This document shows, piece after piece, positions 59,554 to 64,000 of a stretch of DNA of 64,000 nt (its first letter is position 1; every line of letters begins with the position of its first letter). A model generated the notes under the pieces. It saw only the letters and a program-made list of their open reading frames with translations. It was not told the origin of the DNA and did no database searches. The translations under genes were made by a program, and so were the position numbers. Source of the DNA: Longimicrobium sp. (GTDB lineage Bacteria; Gemmatimonadota; Gemmatimonadetes; Longimicrobiales; Longimicrobiaceae); contig DASVTZ010000214.1 of NCBI GenBank assembly GCA_036387335.1, positions 16,043-80,042 on the forward strand. Reading direction: 5' to 3'.

Positions 59554-59589
59554 GTCGCCCCGCCCGGCAAGGTGCGCGGGCGGGGCGAC
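59554..59589. other. 13-bp perfect inverted repeat in operon leader
   Basis: GTCGCCCCGCCCG pairs perfectly with CGGGCGGGGCGAC across a 10-nt loop. No T-run on either strand, so a terminator is doubtful; an RNA-processing or regulatory hairpin is possible. Confidence 0.5.
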
Positions 59590-59621
59590 GTGGACTCGCT
59601 CCCTGTGAAGCTCCGGAGTGG

Positions 59622-59951
59622 CTACGCGCCTCTGGCGCCGCCCCCGGGACCTCCCGCGCTGCAATGTTCGCGACCGAATCGATCGCTTCCTTCCGCCTTC
59701 GTCATTTTCAGACCCCGCGACCCGCCGCGAATCGCGTACGGATGCACCTCGCCCCCCGCGCGATGGGCACACGCCGCCCACGCGAAACCCCGCGGCTGCG
59801 CCGGGGCCGGATTGCTGGTGAGGTGGAGGAGCTGGGTCATCGAAGGCTTTCTTCCTTTTCCGTATCGTTCGCGCCAGACGTGCGCACTCAGGTTGCTGAA
59901 AACAAAAATCGCGCCGCCGATGTCCCTGCCGAGCTGCGCCATGCGCTGCAT
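59622..59951 (-). CDS. possible 109-aa leader ORF, no known family
   Basis: ATG at 59951 with GGGAG upstream, about 70 nt after the predicted transcription start. The product (starting MQRMAQLGRDIGGAIFVFSN) resembles no family I know and becomes low-complexity Gly/Ala at its end. It may be a real small protein of the operon or a chance frame in a 5' leader. The stretch 59400-60050 otherwise holds only the two hairpins listed and the promoter. Confidence 0.25.
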   Translation of the reverse strand: MQRMAQLGRDIGGAIFVFSNLSAHVWRERYGKGRKPSMTQLLHLTSNPAPAQPRGFAWAACAHRAGGEVHPYAIRGGSRGLKMTKAEGSDRFGREHCSAGGPGGGARGA

Positions 59952-60026
59952 CGTCGGCTCCCTGCCCGCCGCGACGGCGAGCTCGGAGCCAGGGTGACAT
60001 CGGGACGCGACTCCCGTGAGACGCAG

Positions 60027-60055
60027 AGTGTAAACGGGCACTCGCGGGTTGTCAA
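60027..60055 (-). promoter_or_regulatory. near-consensus sigma-70 promoter driving the tRNA/Ro60/RtcB operon
   Basis: On the minus strand TTGACA (60055-60050) is followed after exactly 17 bp by TACACT (60032-60027). This is the best sigma-70-type promoter seen in the window and points towards the RNA array, with no stronger hairpin with a T-run until 50552. The -35 overlaps the end of the pseudogene upstream. No sigma-54 (GG-N10-GC) site, as found before E. coli rtcBA, was seen. Confidence 0.7.
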
Positions 60056-60803
60056 CCCCCTTCATCGCCATTCCGAACCTGTTCTCGTACACGGTGCGCG
60101 CATTCGCGAATGGCGATGTCCAGCGTCTCCTGGATGCTTTCCTCCCGAACCGGATGAAGCAGCCGAAGGGGGAACATCGAGACGACGGGGACGCGCAGAC
60201 CCCGCTCGAGAGCCTGGCCGACGAACCCGGGGCTCAATCCTGGATCGATCTCCAGCACGTCGTCGACGAGCGCCGCGATGCGCCGCCGCACGGTCACCGG
60301 GTCCTGCCCGCCCTCGGGATGCCGGGCGATCGCATCCAGATCGATGAAGTCGCGGGGCTCGAAACGGTCGCAGATCGCGTGCAGCTTTCCCGCGCCGAGA
60401 TCGCGGAACGAGGCGATCCGCGGGCCTTCCTCGCTCGGTTCCAGCGGTGCAAGCCGAAACGGTGAACTGCGCGCGACGTCCAGCCGAACGGAGCCTGCGT
60501 TCTCACCCCGCGAGTGCACGACGAAGCGAGCGAAGCCCTGCGTGGCCGGCCCGCCGGGTCGCAGGTCGAGGCCGGCGGCGCGCAGCGGTTCACGCAGCGC
60601 AGCCCCGAAGTCGCGGGCATCCATGTGGGGGTCGCCAAGAAGTCGAGATCCTCGGACTCCCGGTGCTTCAGGTGGTACGCCGCGAGCGCGGTTCCGCCCT
60701 CCAGCCGAAGACCGATTTCGCCATACGCCTCTTCGGTCTGCGCGACGACCCGCATCATCTTGAGGTGGAGATCGCTTACGACGCGACGATCCGCCTTCAG
60801 CAC
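60052..60803 (-). pseudogene. AbiEii/AbiGii-like nucleotidyltransferase, frameshifted
   Basis: The N-terminal part is encoded in one frame from 60803 (VVAQTEEAYGEIGLRLEGGTALAAYHLKHRESEDLDFL, the GG-T-A-L ... DLDF nucleotidyltransferase signature of AbiEii). It then continues in another frame (from GDPHMDARDFGAALREPLRAAGL at about 60636 to 60052), with the usual C-terminal helices (FRDLGAGKLHAICDRFEPRDFIDLDAIA). One missing base near 60636-60642 explains the break. Overlaps the DUF6922-like gene upstream. Toxin-type nucleotidyltransferase of an AbiE-like module, now inactive unless the frameshift is programmed or a sequencing error. Confidence 0.8.
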
Positions 60804-61054
60804 CCTCCCTCCGCCTCCGCCGGGCGGCGGAGCTCTTCGAGGACGACGCCCCAGAACCGCCGTGAGTGCTCGGGGATGACGAGGGTGGGGAGCAGCCGTT
60901 CGAGAGTGTCCTGCCGCACGAGCTTGGTGACCGCGTCCGAGCCGCCCTGCGTCAGCACGCGGGCGAGCACGACCGGGTTCTCCGGATCGATGATGGCATC
61001 CGGAACCGCATCCCAGAACAGCTCCGGAAAGTCGCCGTAGCGGTAGCTCTTCAT
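60797..61054 (-). CDS. DUF6922-like partner of the AbiEii-type nucleotidyltransferase
   Basis: 85 aa from the ATG at 61054, overlapping the vapC remnant stop by ATGA. Compact sequence MKSYRYGDFPELFWDAVPD followed by VVLARVLTQGGSDAVTKLV and RRFWGVVLEELR is typical of the small proteins encoded just before AbiEii-like nucleotidyltransferases. Likely antitoxin or DNA-binding partner. Intact although its partner gene is frameshifted. Confidence 0.7.
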   Translation of the reverse strand: MKSYRYGDFPELFWDAVPDAIIDPENPVVLARVLTQGGSDAVTKLVRQDTLERLLPTLVIPEHSRRFWGVVLEELRRPAEAEGGC

Positions 61055-61107
61055 GCTGAGGGCTCGTTCAGTGCTTCCTTAGTACCTCGGGACGTGTTGA
61101 CGACCAT
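61051..61107 (-). pseudogene. 18-codon remnant of vapC toxin gene
   Basis: Directly after vapB, the short frame MVVNTSRGTKEALNEPSA keeps the start of a PIN-domain VapC (MVVDTS...LNEPxA) but has Asn for the first catalytic Asp, an internal gap and an immediate stop that overlaps the next start (ATGA). The rest of vapC is gone and DUF6922/AbiEii genes follow instead. Confidence 0.6.
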
Positions 61108-61110
61108 CGG

Positions 61111-61353
61111 CTAGCGAGGAAGCCCGTACTCGTCGTAGCCGAGAATCTCATCCGCCGAGCGCGGATCGAGGACAGGCAGCGCATGAATCATCTCCTGAAG
61201 ACGCTCGACGGAGGCGATCATCTGCGCGTGATCGGCAGCCCTCCGTACGCCCTCGAGTCGCTCACGCAACGCCTCCGTCAGCGATTCGCCGGTGGCATCG
61301 GCAAGTAGATGCGCGAGGCGCTCGGTTTCCGGGTTCTTGATGTTGAGTGCCAT
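61111..61353 (-). CDS. vapB: VapB-type antitoxin (Rv0623-like), orphan
   Basis: 80 aa from the ATG at 61353. MALNIKNPETERLAHLLADATGESLTEALRERLEGVRRA is the classic N-terminus of the Rv0623/PSK-type VapB antitoxins, with a C-terminal toxin-wrapping tail ADEILGYDEYGLPR. Its toxin gene is reduced to an 18-codon stub, so it is an orphan that could still act as a DNA-binding repressor or as an anti-toxin for other VapC proteins. Confidence 0.88.
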   Translation of the reverse strand: MALNIKNPETERLAHLLADATGESLTEALRERLEGVRRAADHAQMIASVERLQEMIHALPVLDPRSADEILGYDEYGLPR

Positions 61354-61429
61354 GGTCCGTTTCCGTGAGCGGGATGGTGGAATTGTACCTGATGTTCGAC
61401 CCGCGAACAACGGTAAACCAACGGCTGGT

Positions 61430-61562
61430 CTCACGCGGAGGCGCGGAGACGCGGAAGAGAACAGCAAGAAGGGTTTTCTCGGTGGCTTGCAGTTCTCTCT
61501 CTGTTCTCTGTGTGAGCTTTTCCTTGCCGTTCCTCTGCGTCTCCGCGTCTCCGCGTGAGGCA
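61430..61562. repeat. dispersed inverted repeat (CTCACGCGGAGGCGCGGAGA family)
   Basis: Left arm CTCACGCGGAGGCGCGGAGA (from 61430), right arm TCTCCGCGTCTCCGCGTGAG (to 61559), with CTCTCTGTTCTCTGTGTGAG between. Same family as 21299, 41893 and 56233. Lies between vapB and the PIG-L gene in divergent orientation. Confidence 0.75.
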
Positions 61563-61643
61563 AGCGGTTCAGGAGTCCGCGGATCGAGGAAGTTGACGCC
61601 GGGGGCACTTGTGCGCGCCCGCACGACGCCTACCTTCAAAACC

Positions 61644-64000
61644 ATGCGTACTCGCACCTTCGCCGCCGTGCTGGCGGCCATATCGATGCTCTGCGCGAGC
61701 GTGGAGCAAGCCGCGGCCCAGCCCGCGGAGTACGGCGGTGCGGCGGGGCTGGGGCTCTCGCTGCGCAGGCTGGGCGTCGCCAAGCGCGTGCTGATGGTGG
61801 GCGCCCACCCCGACGACGAAGACACGCAGCTCCTTGCCACGCTCGCGCTGGAGCAGGGCGCGGACGTGGCGTACCTGTCGCTCACGCGCGGCGAGGGGGG
61901 GCAGAACGGCATCGGCCCCGAGCTGCACGAGGCGCTGGGGCTGCTGCGCACCGAGGAGCTGCTCGCCGCCCGCCGGGTGGACGGCGCGCGGCAGTTCTTC
62001 ACCCGCGCCTACGACTTCGGCTTCTCCAAGAACGCCGAGGAGACGCTCCGCCACTGGCCGCGCGAGGAGGTGCTGCGCGACGTGGTGTACGTGGTGCGCC
62101 GCTTCCGCCCAGACGTCATCATCCCCGTCTTCAGCGGCACCCCGCGCGACGGCCACGGTCACCACCAGGTCTCCGGCATCATGGCGCGCGAGGCCTTCGC
62201 CGCCGCGGCCGATCCGGCGCGCTTTCCGGAGCAGATCGCGGCCGGCCTGCGCCCACACCAGGCCGCCAAGCTGTACCAGTCGCTGCGCGGCGATTCCACG
62301 AACGCCACGGTGCGCCTGGCCATCGGCAACCTGGACCCGCTGATCGGCCGCTCGCCGTTCCAGCTGGCCATGGCGAGCCGCTCGCGCCACCGCTCGCAGG
62401 ACATGGGGCGGCCGGAGACGGCGGGGCCGCGCTGGGGCTACCTGCGGCGCATCGAACCCGCGGCCACGGGACCGGAGCGGTCGATGTGGGAGGGGATCGA
62501 CACCACGGTGGCCGGTGAGAACCGCGCCCTTACGAGCTACGAGAGGCTCCTCCTCGGCACGCGTGTCGCGCTGAACCCGGGCACGATCGATCCCGGCTCC
62601 ACCGGCGATCCCGTGGTGGGGCTGCTCGCATCCGCGCTCCAGGCGCTCCGCACGAGCGGCGCATCCACCGAGCCGGATGGATTCCGCCGCGCCGGGGAAT
62701 TGCGCGACGTAGAGGATGCCCTCGCGCGCGCCGCCGGCCTGGTGCTGGACGGCGTCGCCGACGATGCGCGACTGGTGCCTGGGCAGACGTTCACGCTCGA
62801 CCTCTCGCTCTGGAACGGCGGGCGCGAGCGCGTGACGGTCGCGGAGCTGCAGCCGCGTCTTCCCGCGGGGTGGACGGCGGAGGCGGCGGCGCCGTTGCCT
62901 TCCGCGCCGCTGGAGGCGGGCGCCATCCTGACGCGCCGCTTCCGGGTGAGCATTCCGGCCGACGCCGCGGTCACCGAGCCGTACTTCCTGCGCCGCCCGC
63001 GCCAGGGCGACTTCTACACCTGGCCCGCCCACGATTCCGCCGCATCCGAGCCGTTCGACGCCGATCCGGTGCGCGTGTCGGCCCGCGTGACGGTGGCGGG
63101 CGCCGGGCTCGCGATGGAGCGCGAGGCCACCTTCCGCGAAGTCGACCTGCGCCAGGGCGAGCTGCGCCGTCCGGTGATGGTCGTCCCCGCCGTCTCGGTG
63201 CGGACGGAGCGCGCGGTGCGCATCCTCCCGCTCTCCGGCGAGCACAGCTTCCGGCTGCGCGTGGACCTGGCGAGCGAGGCGCCCGGCGGCATCGGCGGGA
63301 CGCTGCGGCTGGAGCTGCCGGCGGGATGGACGGCGCAGCCCGCCTCGCTCCCGGTGACCTTTGCCGCCCCGGGCGAGGTGAAGGAGGCCGAGTTCACCGT
63401 GCGCGCCCCCGCCGCCCTCCGCGCCGGCGACTACCCGATGTCCGCCGTCTTCCAGGCCGCGGACGGGCGCCGCTTCGCCCGCGCGGTGCAGATGGTGGAC
63501 TATCCACACGTCCGCGCGCGGCCGCTGTACTCGGACGCGTCCACGCTGGTGCGCGCCTTCGACGTGCGCGTCCCGGCTGGGCTGCGGGTGGGCTACATCG
63601 AAGGCGCTGGGGAGGAAGGCCCCGGCGTCCTTGCGCAGCTCGGCATCGTTCCCACGCTGCTGGACGAGGACGCGCTGGGCGGCGGCGACCTGAGCCGCTT
63701 CGACGTGATCGTCGCCGGGAGCCGGGCCTACGAGGTGCGTCCAGACCTCGCCCGCCACAACGCCCGCCTGCTGGACTGGGTGAGGAGCGGCGGCACATTA
63801 GTTGTTCAATACAACAAATACGAGCTGGTCGAGGGCAACTTCGCCCCCTACCCGCTCACCATGGACCGCCCGCACGGACGCGTGACCGACGAGAACGCAC
63901 CGGTTCGCCTGCTGGAGCCCTCGCACCCGGTGTTCACCACGCCCAACCGCATCACCGACGCGGACTTCGCTGGGTGGCAGCAGGAGCGCGGCCTGTACTT
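61644..64000 (+). CDS. secreted PIG-L/LmbE-family deacetylase, 3' end beyond window
   Basis: 785 codons in the window from the ATG at 61644, with no stop before the window edge. Signal peptide to about residue 28 (EQAAAQPAE). The PIG-L/LmbE zinc site is complete: MVGAHPDDED (near residue 53) and GTPRDGHGHHQVSG (near 170). Residues ~380-610 are NEW3/Ig-like beta domains (GEVKEAEFTVRAPAALRAGDYPMSAVFQA). From ~640 a GATase1/ThuA-like domain begins (VGYIEGAGEEGPGVLAQLGIVPTLLDEDAL ... LLDWVRSGGTLVVQYN). Deacetylates an N-acetyl sugar or related molecule outside the cytoplasm. Large PIG-L fusions of this type are common in Gemmatimonadota and Bacteroidota. Confidence 0.92.
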   Translation, partial: MRTRTFAAVLAAISMLCASVEQAAAQPAEYGGAAGLGLSLRRLGVAKRVLMVGAHPDDEDTQLLATLALEQGADVAYLSLTRGEGGQNGIGPELHEALGLLRTEELLAARRVDGARQFFTRAYDFGFSKNAEETLRHWPREEVLRDVVYVVRRFRPDVIIPVFSGTPRDGHGHHQVSGIMAREAFAAAADPARFPEQIAAGLRPHQAAKLYQSLRGDSTNATVRLAIGNLDPLIGRSPFQLAMASRSRHRSQDMGRPETAGPRWGYLRRIEPAATGPERSMWEGIDTTVAGENRALTSYERLLLGTRVALNPGTIDPGSTGDPVVGLLASALQALRTSGASTEPDGFRRAGELRDVEDALARAAGLVLDGVADDARLVPGQTFTLDLSLWNGGRERVTVAELQPRLPAGWTAEAAAPLPSAPLEAGAILTRRFRVSIPADAAVTEPYFLRRPRQGDFYTWPAHDSAASEPFDADPVRVSARVTVAGAGLAMEREATFREVDLRQGELRRPVMVVPAVSVRTERAVRILPLSGEHSFRLRVDLASEAPGGIGGTLRLELPAGWTAQPASLPVTFAAPGEVKEAEFTVRAPAALRAGDYPMSAVFQAADGRRFARAVQMVDYPHVRARPLYSDASTLVRAFDVRVPAGLRVGYIEGAGEEGPGVLAQLGIVPTLLDEDALGGGDLSRFDVIVAGSRAYEVRPDLARHNARLLDWVRSGGTLVVQYNKYELVEGNFAPYPLTMDRPHGRVTDENAPVRLLEPSHPVFTTPNRITDADFAGWQQERGLY

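Noticed and set aside
59554..59589. 13-bp hairpin as an intrinsic terminator
   Set aside because: No T-run on either strand and no gene ends beside it.
50552..60055. Whole segment as a prophage or integrative element
   Set aside because: No integrase, no attachment-site duplication of a tRNA end and no phage structural genes; the tRNA-like genes are intact at both ends.
61569..63758. 729-codon minus-strand open frame
   Set aside because: Shadow of the PIG-L gene, whose HPDDE motif and signal peptide are on the plus strand.

Overview
The window is about 68-70% GC, densely coded, rich in lipoproteins and secreted amidohydrolase, protease and LytTR-type genes, and carries several families of short dispersed intergenic repeats. 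This looks most like a soil Gemmatimonadota (Longimicrobium-like) chromosome. That placement is an inference from gene style, because no rRNA is present. No prophage, IS transposase or CRISPR array was found.

Layout. 1-1677: end of a TPR-GGDEF diguanylate cyclase. 2133-11889: a tightly coupled, probably biosynthetic island with two DegT-type PLP enzymes, a PPDK-like/HprK-like fusion, an APH-type kinase, a sugar isomerase, a deoxyribosyltransferase-glycosyltransferase fusion and a radical SAM enzyme. 12215-21300: housekeeping and signalling genes (PBP4, GNAT, ECF sigma with an anti-sigma/thioredoxin fusion, VOC/MarR pair). 21727-26940: imuA-imuB-dnaE2 mutagenic translesion cassette. 27750-40214: mixed genes (SDR epimerase, HigBA-type TA, DUF4142, LOG, NhaA, M23, L,D-transpeptidase, NicO transporter, CDGSH protein, rhodanese, DUF4344 peptidase). 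40450-50444: amidohydrolase, LytTR two-component pair and four secreted or lipoprotein genes.

The most remarkable region is 50552-60055, read on the minus strand. A consensus-like sigma-70 promoter (60027-60055) points into a leader, then an array of tRNA-like RNAs, then a TROVE/vWA Ro60 homologue, a 105-aa protein, an RtcB RNA ligase interrupted by a 450-aa intein exactly at its catalytic cysteine, an unknown 268-aa protein and two Pol-beta-type nucleotidyltransferases, ending at a hairpin terminator. Three of the tRNA-like RNAs have full acceptor, D and T arms, but the 7-nt anticodon loop is replaced by 56-62 nt that fold as a stem. They share a 16-nt motif (GGGCCGNNGKNNRAGG), and its order of helix, CGA-type asymmetric loop and helix with a bulge resembles the Ro60-binding stem of Y RNAs. 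The simplest reading is a Ro60-RtcB RNA-repair or RNA-surveillance operon with its own chimeric tRNA/Y RNAs.

The flank (60052-61353) is a graveyard of toxin-antitoxin genes: a frameshifted AbiEii-like nucleotidyltransferase, its DUF6922-like partner, a VapB antitoxin and an 18-codon stub of VapC. The window ends inside a PIG-L/LmbE deacetylase gene.
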